Assembly: GCA_035517775.1 (NCBI GenBank)
Contig: DATIYF010000123.1
Location: forward strand, 62,001-126,000
From: DATIYF01 sp035517775
Lineage (GTDB): Bacteria > Acidobacteriota > Terriglobia > Terriglobales > Acidobacteriaceae
DNA length: 64,000 nucleotides
Direction of reading: 5' to 3'
Shown here: positions 24,661 to 33,969 of the stretch, in pieces
How positions within the stretch are numbered: position 1 is the first letter of the stretch
Layout: each line of letters starts with the position of its first letter
Translations under genes and position numbers: made by a program
Notes under the pieces: model-generated
The model's input: the letters and a program-made list of their open reading frames with translations, nothing else
Databases searched by the model: none
What the model was told of the DNA's origin: nothing

Positions 24661-27633
24661 ATGTCCATTATCCACGCTCCCGAGCCCACTCTCGCCCCCG
24701 AGCGCATCTTCGAAGGCTTTGAAGATCTGATGCCCTTCCGCGTCCAGGACATCCTTCTGGTTTCCAGCCTCTACGATTCCTTTATTCTGCGCGAAGACGG
24801 ACGTCTGAACGAACTCCTCATAAGCGAATCGCTCGACCTGAACCTTCAGCGCATTCCCAGCATCACCCAGGTCTCCACCGGACTCGAAGCCTTGGCCCGC
24901 TTTCAGCCTCGCTTCAACCTGATCGTTACCAACCTGCAGGTTGGCGACATGAACGCCGCCGAACTCGCCCATGAGGTCAAGGAGTCCGGGCTCGACACTC
25001 CCGTCGTGGTCCTGGCCTATGACTACCGCGAGGTCAAGAACTTCGTCGCCCGCAACCCTGTCTCTGACATTGACGGCATTTTCCTGTGGCAAGGAAACGC
25101 CCGCATCCTGATCGCCATGGTCAAGTACATCGAAGACAAGCGCAACGTGCAGCACGACACCGAGACCATCGGCGTGCCTGTGATCCTGGTCGTTGAGGAC
25201 AACATCCGCTATTACTCCTCGTTCCTGCCGGTGATTTATACCGAGCTGATCAACCAGTCGCGGCGGGTGATTCGCGAAGGCATCAACGCAGCCCACCGGC
25301 TCATGCGCATGCGGGCGCGGCCCAAGATCCTGCTCAGCTCCAACTACGAAGATGCTGCCGAGCAGGTGAAAAAGTATGGCAACTACCTGCTGGGCGTTGT
25401 TTCAGACGTAGAGTTCCCCCTCGGGGGCGAACTGAGCACTGAAGCCGGTTTCAAGCTGGCCCACCTGGTGCGGGAATTGGTTCCCGATGTTCCGGTGGTC
25501 CTGCAATCCAGCCGGACCCAGTTCAAGGCCCAGGCACAGAAAGAAGGATTCTGCTTCCTGCGTAAACGCTCTCCAACCCTGCTCCGTGACCTGCGCCGCT
25601 TTCTGGTGCGGCAGTTTTCCTTCGGCGATCTTGTCTTCCGGTTGCCCGAGGGGAGGGAAGTCGCGCGCGCGGGCGACCTCAATGCCCTGGAAGCCGCGCT
25701 CCGCACGGTGCCGATGGAAAGCATCGCTTACCACGCCCAGCGCAACGATTTCTCCCGCTGGCTTACTGCCCGCACCGAATTCGCGCTCGCGCAGAGACTC
25801 CGCCCGCGTAAAGTCTCGGATTTCCCCACGCTTGAGCACCTCCGCCGTGACCTCATCGCCTCCATTGCCGGCTACCGTCTGGAGCAGGGCCAAGTCCTGA
25901 TCGGCGAGTTCAATCCCGCCACCTTCAAAGCCGAGGGTAATTTCTTCTTGCGAATCGGCGGCGGATCGCTGGGTGGAAAAGCACGCGGCCTGGCCTTTGC
26001 CCGCCACCTGCTGCATCAGCACAATCCGGCGCGCGGCTTGCGTGGAGTGCGCACGACGGTCCCGCCCACCGTGGTCATCGCCACCGACGTCTTCGATCGT
26101 TTTGTGAACGACAATAACCTGCTCGATTTCGCCATCCAGAGCAATGACGATGCCGAGATTCGCCAGAGATTCCTCGCTGCCCCGCTTCCCGCATCGCTCG
26201 AAGAAAGCCTGCTGGCCTTTCTGCGCGCGGTCCGCTTTCCGCTCGCGGTGCGCTCCTCCAGCCTGCTGGAAGACTCACAGTACCAACCTTTCACCGGCGT
26301 GTACGAGACCTTCATGCTGGGCAATCATCAGCCCGATATTCAGCTCCGCTTGCTCCGTCTGATGGAGGCCATCAAGCGCGTGTACGCTTCTACCTTCAGC
26401 CGGGGCGCCAAGGCTTATGTGCGGCTCACGCCCTACCGTCTGGAAGAAGAAAAGATGGCGGTCATCCTTCAGGAGGTCGTGGGCACACAGCACGGTCGGC
26501 GGTTCTACCCGGATTTCTCCGGCGTGGCTCGGTCGCGCAACTTCTATCCCGTCGAGCCTATGGCTCCGGAAGACGGCATCGCTGCCGTCGCCCTCGGGCT
26601 GGGCCACGAGGTCGTGGCCGGAGGCAAGTGCCTGCGCTTTTGTCCTCGCTATCCCCGCAGTCTCGTGCAGTTCTCCACCGTCGAAGACATGCTGGCGAAT
26701 TCACAGTCGGAATTCTGGGCCTTGGAACTGGGCCACGGTATGCGCGAAGCCGATCCGCTGGCCGGTCTACGCGAGGCGCGCTTTGGACTCGAGGCGGCCG
26801 AAGCCGACGGAACGCTGCACTCGCTTGGGTCCACGTACGTGAGTGACAACCATGCGATCTATGACGGTCTGAGCCGGCCCGGCGCCCGGATTGTGAGTTT
26901 TGCGCCGGTGCTGAAGCACGAGGTCTTCCCGCTCCCTGCACTGCTCAATCAGCTGCTGAAGATTGGCGAAGATGCCCTGGCGCGTCCGGTGGAAATTGAG
27001 TTTGCCGTGCGCATGCCGCGCGCCTTGAACGATCCAGCTGACTTCGGCTTTCTTCAGATCCGGCCGCTGGCGCAATCGCGTGAAGCTCAGGAAGTCCGCC
27101 TGGAAGACGTTGAGCCAGCCCGGCTCCTCTGCCAGAGCTCCAAGGTGCTGGGCAATGGCCGTATTTCCGACATATATGACATTGTGGCTGTGGATTTCCA
27201 CCGTTTCGAGCGCGCTCACAGTAAGCAGGTAGCCGAAGGCATCACCTACTTCAATTCCAAGTTGGCGAAGACGCCCTATCTGTTAATTGGCGTGGGCCGC
27301 TGGGGATCGGATGATCCGTGGTTGGGCATTCCGGTGGCCTGGGAGCAGATTTCCGGAGCTCGCGTGATCGTTGAAGCCGGCTTCCGCGACTTCCGCGTCA
27401 CGCCGTCGCAAGGCAGCCATTTCTTCCAGAATCTGATGGCATTTCAGGTGGGCTATTTCACCGTCAATCCTGACGCAGGCGAGGGCTTTGTAGATTGGCA
27501 ATGGCTGGCCTCGCAGCCCGCGATCGAAGAACGGGAGTGTGTGCGTCATCTGCGCTTTGCGGCGCCCCTTACCATCCTCATGAACGGCAAAATCAGCCAG
27601 GGAATAATTTTCAAACCACCGCTTGAACGGTGA
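24661..27633 (+). CDS. Receiver-like domains fused to a PEP synthase/PPDK ATP-binding domain
   Basis: I take ATG 24661 (990 aa), because an upstream in-frame start at 24598 would lie in the terminator hairpin. Residues about 25-345 hold two CheY-like modules. They carry recognisable core strands (FNLIVTNLQVGDMNAAEL, VPVILVVEDNIRYYSSF), but the first has Asn where the phosphoacceptor Asp belongs. The C-terminal ~560 residues are a PPDK_N/PEP-synthase ATP-grasp domain: GGSLGGKARGLAFA, then PLAVRSSSLLEDSQYQPFTG and VEIEFAVRMP. The phosphohistidine swivel and PEP-binding barrel of real PEP synthases are missing, so this is probably a nucleotide-dependent signalling or dikinase-partner protein. 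Confidence 0.8.
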   Translation: MSIIHAPEPTLAPERIFEGFEDLMPFRVQDILLVSSLYDSFILREDGRLNELLISESLDLNLQRIPSITQVSTGLEALARFQPRFNLIVTNLQVGDMNAAELAHEVKESGLDTPVVVLAYDYREVKNFVARNPVSDIDGIFLWQGNARILIAMVKYIEDKRNVQHDTETIGVPVILVVEDNIRYYSSFLPVIYTELINQSRRVIREGINAAHRLMRMRARPKILLSSNYEDAAEQVKKYGNYLLGVVSDVEFPLGGELSTEAGFKLAHLVRELVPDVPVVLQSSRTQFKAQAQKEGFCFLRKRSPTLLRDLRRFLVRQFSFGDLVFRLPEGREVARAGDLNALEAALRTVPMESIAYHAQRNDFSRWLTARTEFALAQRLRPRKVSDFPTLEHLRRDLIASIAGYRLEQGQVLIGEFNPATFKAEGNFFLRIGGGSLGGKARGLAFARHLLHQHNPARGLRGVRTTVPPTVVIATDVFDRFVNDNNLLDFAIQSNDDAEIRQRFLAAPLPASLEESLLAFLRAVRFPLAVRSSSLLEDSQYQPFTGVYETFMLGNHQPDIQLRLLRLMEAIKRVYASTFSRGAKAYVRLTPYRLEEEKMAVILQEVVGTQHGRRFYPDFSGVARSRNFYPVEPMAPEDGIAAVALGLGHEVVAGGKCLRFCPRYPRSLVQFSTVEDMLANSQSEFWALELGHGMREADPLAGLREARFGLEAAEADGTLHSLGSTYVSDNHAIYDGLSRPGARIVSFAPVLKHEVFPLPALLNQLLKIGEDALARPVEIEFAVRMPRALNDPADFGFLQIRPLAQSREAQEVRLEDVEPARLLCQSSKVLGNGRISDIYDIVAVDFHRFERAHSKQVAEGITYFNSKLAKTPYLLIGVGRWGSDDPWLGIPVAWEQISGARVIVEAGFRDFRVTPSQGSHFFQNLMAFQVGYFTVNPDAGEGFVDWQWLASQPAIEERECVRHLRFAAPLTILMNGKISQGIIFKPPLER

Positions 27634-27649
27634 GGCGAAGAAAGGCCCG

Positions 27650-27665
27650 GGTGATGGTAATCACC
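27650..27665. promoter_or_regulatory. Weak CRP/FNR-type palindrome
   Basis: GGTGA-TGGTAA-TCACC keeps the GTGA-N6-TCAC core and is a perfect palindrome in its two arms. It lies 16 bases after the preceding stop, so it could also be a small hairpin. Confidence 0.3.
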
Positions 27666-27776
27666 AGGGATGGTGAACTTCGGTATGGCTTTACTTGGAG
27701 CCAAGCGGGAGCCTCGGCCGCTGCGGCTCCATCTCTCAGGAGATCCAGCCAGCATCCCTTGGATTACTTGCCGGCG

Positions 27777-27792
27777 TGTGACAGCCTTCACT
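27777..27792. promoter_or_regulatory. CRP/FNR-type palindrome
   Basis: TGTGA-CAGCCT-TCACT matches the operator in 9 of 10 half-site positions, 104 bases before the 86-aa gene. Confidence 0.5.
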
Positions 27793-27895
27793 AGCGCAAG
27801 TATCTGGGGTCACATCCTCAAGCCCACTGGAAGACTCTAATTTTAGGCAGGCTAAGATGCCTGTGGCCCAAAAATCTCGCGCCCGGAGTAATTCC

Positions 27896-28156
27896 ATGAC
27901 AGATGAAGAGCTACTGCAATGTCCGTTGCTACGGGGACTCGATGCTATGCACCGCGCCGAACTGCTTGGCCTGTTGAATTACAGTAATCTCCGCACGAAC
28001 CTGGAGAAGTGCCTGGCTGATCGGCCTCGCGCGGGGGAGGTGGGCGAAAGTCCAGCATGCTCGGCTACCACCCCCAGGCCCGCGGGAGAGTTCGAGAATC
28101 AAGTCCGTCGCTGGAAACCCGAAACTCCGTTGTGGCGCAGAGGCGCGAAGGAGTAG
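27896..28156 (+). CDS. Small hypothetical protein, 86 aa
   Basis: ATG 27896 follows GGAG by a normal spacing; an upstream Met at 27857 is in frame. The product begins MTDEELLQCPLLRGLDAMHR and continues AELLGLLNYSNLR. This looks like the helical lead-in of cyclic-nucleotide-binding (Crp-type) proteins, but the beta-roll itself is absent. The C-terminus is Pro- and Trp-containing and uncharacterised. It stands alone between the PEP-synthase-like gene and the fadN-like gene, downstream of a CRP/FNR-like site. Function unknown. Confidence 0.55.
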   Translation: MTDEELLQCPLLRGLDAMHRAELLGLLNYSNLRTNLEKCLADRPRAGEVGESPACSATTPRPAGEFENQVRRWKPETPLWRRGAKE

Positions 28157-28304
28157 TGCTGCGGGGCAGCCAGAGGCAGGGAAGCGCCTGGCAGCGGATT
28201 TTCTTGTCAGAAAGTAAGTCGTTAAGATTCTGCTGTTTAAGGGCCGTAAAGAGGAATGACAACACTTGCCAGTGTGATCCGGCCGGTCGGGCAGACACTT
28301 TCCT

Positions 28305-30767
28305 TCAATTCCTGAGCGTCTTCCCTGTCTTCAGCGTATGCTGAATCCTCTCCTGTGTCTTCCGCTCTCCACACAGCGATTTGAATGCCTCGCGCTCCAG
28401 ATCCAGAACATACTGTTCACTGACGGGCGTGCCGGGAGTGACGTTGCCGGCGCACAGGACTTCGGCGATTTTGTGCCCGAGCTTTACTTCGTATTCGGTG
28501 ATGTGCTCGCCTTCGCGCATGAGGTTTACGCCCATCTTGAGCGTGGCCAGGATGCTCTCCCCTGGCGCGGGAATTTGGGTGCGCGCCACCGGAGGCTCGT
28601 AGCCGGCGCGCACCATTTCCAGAGCACGGGCTTTAGCGTCGGCCAAGACGCGTTCGCGGTTCATGCTGATGCCATCGCTATTGGAGAGGAATCCCAAGTC
28701 GCGGGCTTCGTGCGCTGAGGTGGCTACCTTGGCGGTGGCGACGGTTTCGAAGGCCTTCTTTATGGCTTCCATCAGCTCGACCGAATCGGCGATGTTGCCC
28801 GGGGAGGGGCGAGTGCCCTGGCGGAGGGCGGCAGCAGTATCCACCGCGCGGAGCAACATTTCTTTGCAGCCTCCGCCGCCGGGGAGAAGGCCCACGCCGA
28901 TTTCGACCAGCCCAATATAGAGTTCGGCGTGCGGCTGGCGCGCGGCGCCGTGCAGAGTGATCTCCGCGCCTCCGCCCAGCGTCATGCCAAACGGCGCGAT
29001 CACCACCGGCTTGGGAGAGAACTTGATGGCCTGCGTCATTTCCTGAAACTGGCGGACGGCCAGGTCAATTTCGTCCCACTCTTCTTCCTGCGCCGACATG
29101 AGCAGGAGCATCAGGTTCGCGCCGACAGAAAAGTTGACGGCGTCATTCGTGATGACGATGGCGTCGAAGTGATCACCGGGGCCATGCGGTTTCAAGCTCT
29201 GTGTGATGAGAGAAATAATATCCGCGCCCAGAGAGTTCATCTTGGAGTGGAACTCGATGCAGCCTACGCCTTCTCCGAGGTCGACTAATGAGGCGCCGGA
29301 GTTTTTCTTTACAACGCCGTTGGACTTCTTGGCGACGGTCACCGACCAGACACCGGTTGGGACCAGAACCGGTTCATAGTTCCCGGTTCTCAGTTCCCAG
29401 TGCAGGCGTCCCGAGGGGATTTCCTGATCATCCGTGTACCAGGACTTTTTGCCAGAAGCCAGCAGCTTTTCGACATTTGCCGAGACTGCGCGGCCTTCTT
29501 TTTTCATGCGGGCGACGGTAGCTTCCACGCCGGTGGCGTCCCAAAGCTCGAAGGGACCGAGCTCCCAGTTGAAGCCCAAACGCATGGCGCGATCGATTTC
29601 TACGATGGAATCGGAAATCTCTGGCACACGATTGGCAGAATAGTTCCAGAGATCGGCAAGCGCCGACCAGAGAAATGCTCCGGCCTTGTCGCCCTTTTGC
29701 GGACCTGCGCCATCGAGGCCAAGCAGCATCCGCACGCGCGGGCCGATTTCCTCCAGATTCCTGGCCATGTCGAGCGCGGGAAACTTCGGTTTCTGCCGGG
29801 GATGGTACTCCAGGGTCTTCCAATCCAAAGCCAAGCGTTCACCCTCGTGGCCGGAGTCGGTGGGCGAGGCCGCGCGCCCTACATCTTTCTTGTAGAAGCC
29901 GCCCTTGGTTTTGTCTCCCAGCCATTTGCGGGCAAGCATTTGTTTGAAAAAGTCAGGCAATTCTGCGTGGTGCGAAGGCTCTTGTCCGCCTGTTTTGCCC
30001 ATGTTGCTGACTACGTGGCCGAGGATATCGAGTCCAACCATATCCATGGTGCGGAACGTCGCGGACTTTGGCCAACCCAGGGCTGGTCCGGTGAGTGCGT
30101 CCACTTCCTCAATGGATAGTCCCATCTCTTGCATCAACCGCATCACGTTCATGACGGAAAACGCGCCGATGCGGTTGGCAATAAAGTTGGGAGTGTCTTT
30201 GGCAAACACAACGCCTTTGCCCAGTCGAACGTCGGCAAACCAGGCGATGGCTTCCATAAGGGCGCGATCGGTGTCTGGGCCAGGAATCATCTCCAGCAGT
30301 CGCATGTAACGTGGAGGATTGAAAAAATGCGTACCGAACCACGAGCGGCGGAAATCTTCGGAGAAGCCTTGAGCAATTTGCGCCACCGGCAAGCCGCTGG
30401 TGTTGGTAGTGATGATTGTCCCCGGACGCCGGACTACTTCGACTTTTCGCAGCAGGTCTCGCTTGATATCCAGGTTTTCGACCACGGCTTCGATGATCCA
30501 ATCCACATCGTGCAGCTTTTTGAGATCGTCTTCAAAGTTACCGATCGTCACCAGTTGAGCCAGAGAAGGCTGGAAAAAGGCGGCCGGTTTGGATTTTCTG
30601 GCGGAGTCAAGGCCAGCCGTGGCAATCTTGTTGCGCATCGGTGCATCCGCATCGGGCGGGACGATATCCAATAAAAAGCTGGGCACGCCCGCGTTGGCGA
30701 AATGAGCGGCGATGCGCGCGCCCATGGTTCCGGCGCCAAGTACGGCAACTTTATGAATGCGTTTCAT
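28305..30767 (-). CDS. fadN: 3-Hydroxyacyl-CoA dehydrogenase/enoyl-CoA hydratase (FadN-like)
   Basis: This 820-aa enzyme carries the two middle steps of beta-oxidation. The dehydrogenase comes first (NAD motif VAVLGAGTMGARIAAHF, 8-24; then HFFNPPRYMRLLE and FAKDTPNFIANRIG), and a crotonase-type hydratase sits at the C-terminus (GMTLGGGAEITLHGAA, then YIGLVEIGVGLLPGGGG). That order matches FadN of Bacillus and is opposite to E. coli FadB. A GGAGGA site precedes the ATG. The gene diverges from the thiolase at 31003 across a 235-base shared promoter region. Together with the acyl-CoA dehydrogenase entering the window at 64000, it supplies a full beta-oxidation set. Confidence 0.92.
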   Translation of the reverse strand: MKRIHKVAVLGAGTMGARIAAHFANAGVPSFLLDIVPPDADAPMRNKIATAGLDSARKSKPAAFFQPSLAQLVTIGNFEDDLKKLHDVDWIIEAVVENLDIKRDLLRKVEVVRRPGTIITTNTSGLPVAQIAQGFSEDFRRSWFGTHFFNPPRYMRLLEMIPGPDTDRALMEAIAWFADVRLGKGVVFAKDTPNFIANRIGAFSVMNVMRLMQEMGLSIEEVDALTGPALGWPKSATFRTMDMVGLDILGHVVSNMGKTGGQEPSHHAELPDFFKQMLARKWLGDKTKGGFYKKDVGRAASPTDSGHEGERLALDWKTLEYHPRQKPKFPALDMARNLEEIGPRVRMLLGLDGAGPQKGDKAGAFLWSALADLWNYSANRVPEISDSIVEIDRAMRLGFNWELGPFELWDATGVEATVARMKKEGRAVSANVEKLLASGKKSWYTDDQEIPSGRLHWELRTGNYEPVLVPTGVWSVTVAKKSNGVVKKNSGASLVDLGEGVGCIEFHSKMNSLGADIISLITQSLKPHGPGDHFDAIVITNDAVNFSVGANLMLLLMSAQEEEWDEIDLAVRQFQEMTQAIKFSPKPVVIAPFGMTLGGGAEITLHGAARQPHAELYIGLVEIGVGLLPGGGGCKEMLLRAVDTAAALRQGTRPSPGNIADSVELMEAIKKAFETVATAKVATSAHEARDLGFLSNSDGISMNRERVLADAKARALEMVRAGYEPPVARTQIPAPGESILATLKMGVNLMREGEHITEYEVKLGHKIAEVLCAGNVTPGTPVSEQYVLDLEREAFKSLCGERKTQERIQHTLKTGKTLRN

Positions 30768-31002
30768 GACGAGGTCCTCCCCCGGGCATCAAACCACGAT
30801 ACTGCAAAGTTGGGTCATGGGGAATGGAGTAACGCACGCGGCAAATCCGCAAGTTGGGTCAGGCAGAAGACAAGGTATGACAGTTTCAGTGTTGGCCTGA
30901 GGCTTTCGACTTGCCGTGACCCAGCGCACTCAAGGCAGTGACTTGACGCACTCGCCGTGCTTTTCAGGTTCATAATAGTGGTGGCTGTCGGTGGAGGTGG
31001 AT

Positions 31003-32181
31003 ATGCGTGAAGTCGTGCTGGTTTCTTCGGTGCGCACCCCAGTGGGCCGCGCTTATAAAGGAACACTGCGGGCGACACGTCCTGACGATTTAGCGGCGAT
31101 CGCGATTAAGGGTGCGTTAGAGCGCGTGCCGCAGCTTGATCTCAAAGAGATTGAAGATGTAGTTCTCGGGTGCGCTATGCCCGAGGCTGAGCAGGGAATG
31201 AACGTGGCTCGCACGGCATTGCTGCGCGCCGGCCTGCCCATTGAAACTTCGGCGATGACCATCAATCGCTTCTGTTCGTCAGGGCTGCAGTCCATTGCGA
31301 TGGCGGCAGAGCGCATCGCTGGCGGCGGGGCTGAGGTGATTGTGGCCGGCGGCACGGAATCCATGTCCATGGTGCCGATGGGAGGCCACAAGATTTCGCT
31401 CAATCCGTGGCTGGTGGAGCATTATCCCGATTCGCTTATCTCCATGGGGCTGACTGCAGAGCGTGTTGGGAAGCGCTGTGGCATTACGCGCGAACAGGCG
31501 GACGAATTTTCGCTGCGCAGTCACCAAAAGGCTCTCGCGGCCATCCAAGCGGGAAAGTTCGACGATGAAGTCGTGCCGGTGCCGGTGAGCTTCACGACCC
31601 CCAACGGCTCGAAGCCGAAGAAGCACGAAATTGTTTTCAAAGTTGACGAAGGTCCGCGGGCGGATACTTCGCTCGAGGTGCTTATGTCGCTTAAGCCGGC
31701 TTTTCATAGTAAGGGGACGGTAACAGCGGGGAATTCGTCGCAGATGTCAGACGGCGCGGCGGCGGCGGTCGTCATGTCCGCTGAGCGCGCCAAAGCGCTG
31801 GGCATCAGGCCGCTGGCGCGCTATGTTGCGTTTGCTACTGCCGGATGCAAGCCGGAAGAGATGGGCCTCGGGCCGGTGTTTGCGATTCCCAAGGCGTTAA
31901 AGCTGGCGGGATTGAAACTTTCAGACATCGATGTGATCGAGTTGAACGAAGCCTTCGCGGCGCAGGCGCTGGGAGTGATGAAGGAGGCGGGACTCGATCC
32001 CGCGCGTGTGAACCTCAATGGTGGAGCGATTGCGCTCGGTCATCCGCTGGGCTGCACCGGCGCAAAGCTGACGGCCACCGTCATCCGCGAGCTCAAACGC
32101 CGCGATGCGCGCTACGGCATGGTGACGATGTGCGTCGGCGGAGGCATGGGCGCGGCGGGAATTTTTGAAAATGTAAGCTAG
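31003..32181 (+). CDS. fadA: Acetyl-CoA C-acyltransferase (thiolase, FadA-like)
   Basis: This 392-aa thiolase cleaves 3-oxoacyl-CoA to acetyl-CoA and a shortened acyl-CoA. I chose ATG 31003, just after GGAGGT at 30993-30998, over an in-frame GTG at 30991. The nucleophile is C91 (NRFCSSGLQS), with H347 (GHPLGCTG) and C377 (MCVGGGMG) completing the catalytic set. The length is typical. It faces away from the fadN-like gene and probably shares its regulation. Confidence 0.94.
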   Translation: MREVVLVSSVRTPVGRAYKGTLRATRPDDLAAIAIKGALERVPQLDLKEIEDVVLGCAMPEAEQGMNVARTALLRAGLPIETSAMTINRFCSSGLQSIAMAAERIAGGGAEVIVAGGTESMSMVPMGGHKISLNPWLVEHYPDSLISMGLTAERVGKRCGITREQADEFSLRSHQKALAAIQAGKFDDEVVPVPVSFTTPNGSKPKKHEIVFKVDEGPRADTSLEVLMSLKPAFHSKGTVTAGNSSQMSDGAAAAVVMSAERAKALGIRPLARYVAFATAGCKPEEMGLGPVFAIPKALKLAGLKLSDIDVIELNEAFAAQALGVMKEAGLDPARVNLNGGAIALGHPLGCTGAKLTATVIRELKRRDARYGMVTMCVGGGMGAAGIFENVS

Positions 32182-32239
32182 AACTCTCCGAAGAAGAGCA
32201 CAAGAGTGCGTATGAGGTTCAGGCGGAGTAAGACTTAGC

Positions 32240-32255
32240 CGTGATGACCGTCACA
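32240..32255. promoter_or_regulatory. CRP/FNR-type palindrome
   Basis: CGTGA-TGACCG-TCACA matches the operator in 9 of 10 half-site positions, 44 bases before the AarF-type kinase start, a position suited to direct activation. Confidence 0.5.
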
Positions 32256-32298
32256 GCGCGAGCGATAACCACAACCTATCGTTAATTGGGTAATTCCT

Positions 32299-33969
32299 AT
32301 GCCGGAAGCCGCTGCTCTGGACGCCGGCCTCCATCAGCTGTCGCCGGGCCAACTCGGCGCTGCGCTTGCAAGCTTCCTATCTAAAGAAGCCTCGACCGCC
32401 GAGCGGATCACCGCGATTGAAGCTGGGCTGCGCAGCCCGATGGGGCAATCTCTGCGTGACGCCATGGCGCGCTGGATCGTGGATGCAATCGTTCCCGTGG
32501 AGAGGCTAGTTCCAGAGGCCTACCTGAAATGGCGTCTGCCGGTGCGCGACTCAATGATGTTTGTCGTGGCGCGCTTGTCTCCGGCTCGTCTGGCGCCCAA
32601 GCTGCTGGAACAACTTGAGCTTCCAGAAAGAACCTCAGTCGAAGAACGATTATGGCGGCTGATTGCCAAAGTACCCGGGCTGCAAAAGCTGGGACAAGTG
32701 ATCGCGCGCAATCGGCATCTCCGTCCCGCGCTGCGCAACAAACTGGCCTGTCTGGAGAACGGAATTCGCGACGTGAAGGTGGAGGAGATTCGCGCCATCA
32801 TTCAAAAGGAGCTGGGCCCAAAGCTAGAGGAATACCAGGTACGAACCGCACCCACTTTACTTTCGGAGGCGAGCGTCAGCGCAGTGCTGCGCTTCAGTTG
32901 GAGCAATCCGGCAACTAAAGAGCGAGAACGCGGCATCTTCAAAGTTCTGAAGCCGCACATCCCCGAATACTTTGCCGAAGACATGGAGTATTTGCAGGGG
33001 CTGGCAGAATACTTCGGCAAACGCCACCACGCATATGGCTTTCCCGCGGACCTGATCCCCGATACATTCCAGAAAGTGCGGCGCCTGTTGAAACACGAGG
33101 TCAACTTCAGCCGCGAACAGAAGACGCTGCTCGAAGTCTGGAACCTTTATCGCAATATGCGCGGAGTACGAGTCCCGCGGGTCATTCAGCCTCTTTGTAC
33201 GCGCAGCATTACGGCGCTCAGTGAAGAGCACGGAATCAAGGTGACCAACGCGGCCGCCCGCATGCCGGCGGTACAGCGCAGGCAGGTTGCCGAGCAACTC
33301 ATCGAAGCATTGGTCGCTGTTCCGCTACTGGCGGCTCAGGAGGACGCCATTTTCCACGGTGACCCTCACGCCGGCAATCTGCTCTACGACCGCCGCACTG
33401 GCCGACTGACCATCCTTGACTGGGCCCTGCGCGAGCGCCTGAGCCGCGAACAGCGGCGGCATCTCGCGCTGCTGTTTCTAATGGTGAGCTTGCGCGATCC
33501 GGTCGGTACGGGCAACGAAGTGCTTGCGCTGAGTCAACGTCACATAGGTAGAGAGTCGTCCCAGGGGCGGCTGGTTCAGCAAGCAGTTACCGGGTTTCTG
33601 GACGAATTGCCCGCCGGCAGGCTCGCCAGCGGCGTGGATGCGATGCGACTGCTGGAGCGAATCGCGATCGCAGGAGTGAAGTTCCCCGGGCCGCTGGTCA
33701 TGCTCTCCAAAACGATGTTTACGCTGGAGGGCATCCTTGGTGATCTCGGAGGCGACGGCATGGGCTTCACCATCGCGCGCCACGTTGCCGAACACTGGCT
33801 CGGAAACCGAAAAGCCTTTCGCTCTCCGCTGAAGACCCAAGACTGGATCACGCTCCAGTGCAGCGCGCTGCTGTACGGTACTCGCTGGTGGCTGAAGACG
33901 GAACAGACGTTGCTGGATCGCTATTTGCCGGCGGCACGAAACTCATCGCCCGTTCTGCCAGCGCGGTAA
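32299..33969 (+). CDS. AarF/UbiB/ABC1-family atypical kinase
   Basis: This 556-aa protein has the ABC1 atypical kinase fold. It shows the Lys-containing strand GIFKVLKPHIPEYFAED, the catalytic-loop motif HGDPHAGNLLYD (H353) and the metal-binding LTILDWAL (D374). UbiB-type members support quinone biosynthesis or lipid homeostasis; this one has a longer N-terminal helical region (about 200 aa) and a C-terminal helical tail. A UbiB role is not established. Its 3' end overlaps the convergent GMC oxidoreductase gene by 122 bases. Confidence 0.85.
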   Translation: MPEAAALDAGLHQLSPGQLGAALASFLSKEASTAERITAIEAGLRSPMGQSLRDAMARWIVDAIVPVERLVPEAYLKWRLPVRDSMMFVVARLSPARLAPKLLEQLELPERTSVEERLWRLIAKVPGLQKLGQVIARNRHLRPALRNKLACLENGIRDVKVEEIRAIIQKELGPKLEEYQVRTAPTLLSEASVSAVLRFSWSNPATKERERGIFKVLKPHIPEYFAEDMEYLQGLAEYFGKRHHAYGFPADLIPDTFQKVRRLLKHEVNFSREQKTLLEVWNLYRNMRGVRVPRVIQPLCTRSITALSEEHGIKVTNAAARMPAVQRRQVAEQLIEALVAVPLLAAQEDAIFHGDPHAGNLLYDRRTGRLTILDWALRERLSREQRRHLALLFLMVSLRDPVGTGNEVLALSQRHIGRESSQGRLVQQAVTGFLDELPAGRLASGVDAMRLLERIAIAGVKFPGPLVMLSKTMFTLEGILGDLGGDGMGFTIARHVAEHWLGNRKAFRSPLKTQDWITLQCSALLYGTRWWLKTEQTLLDRYLPAARNSSPVLPAR

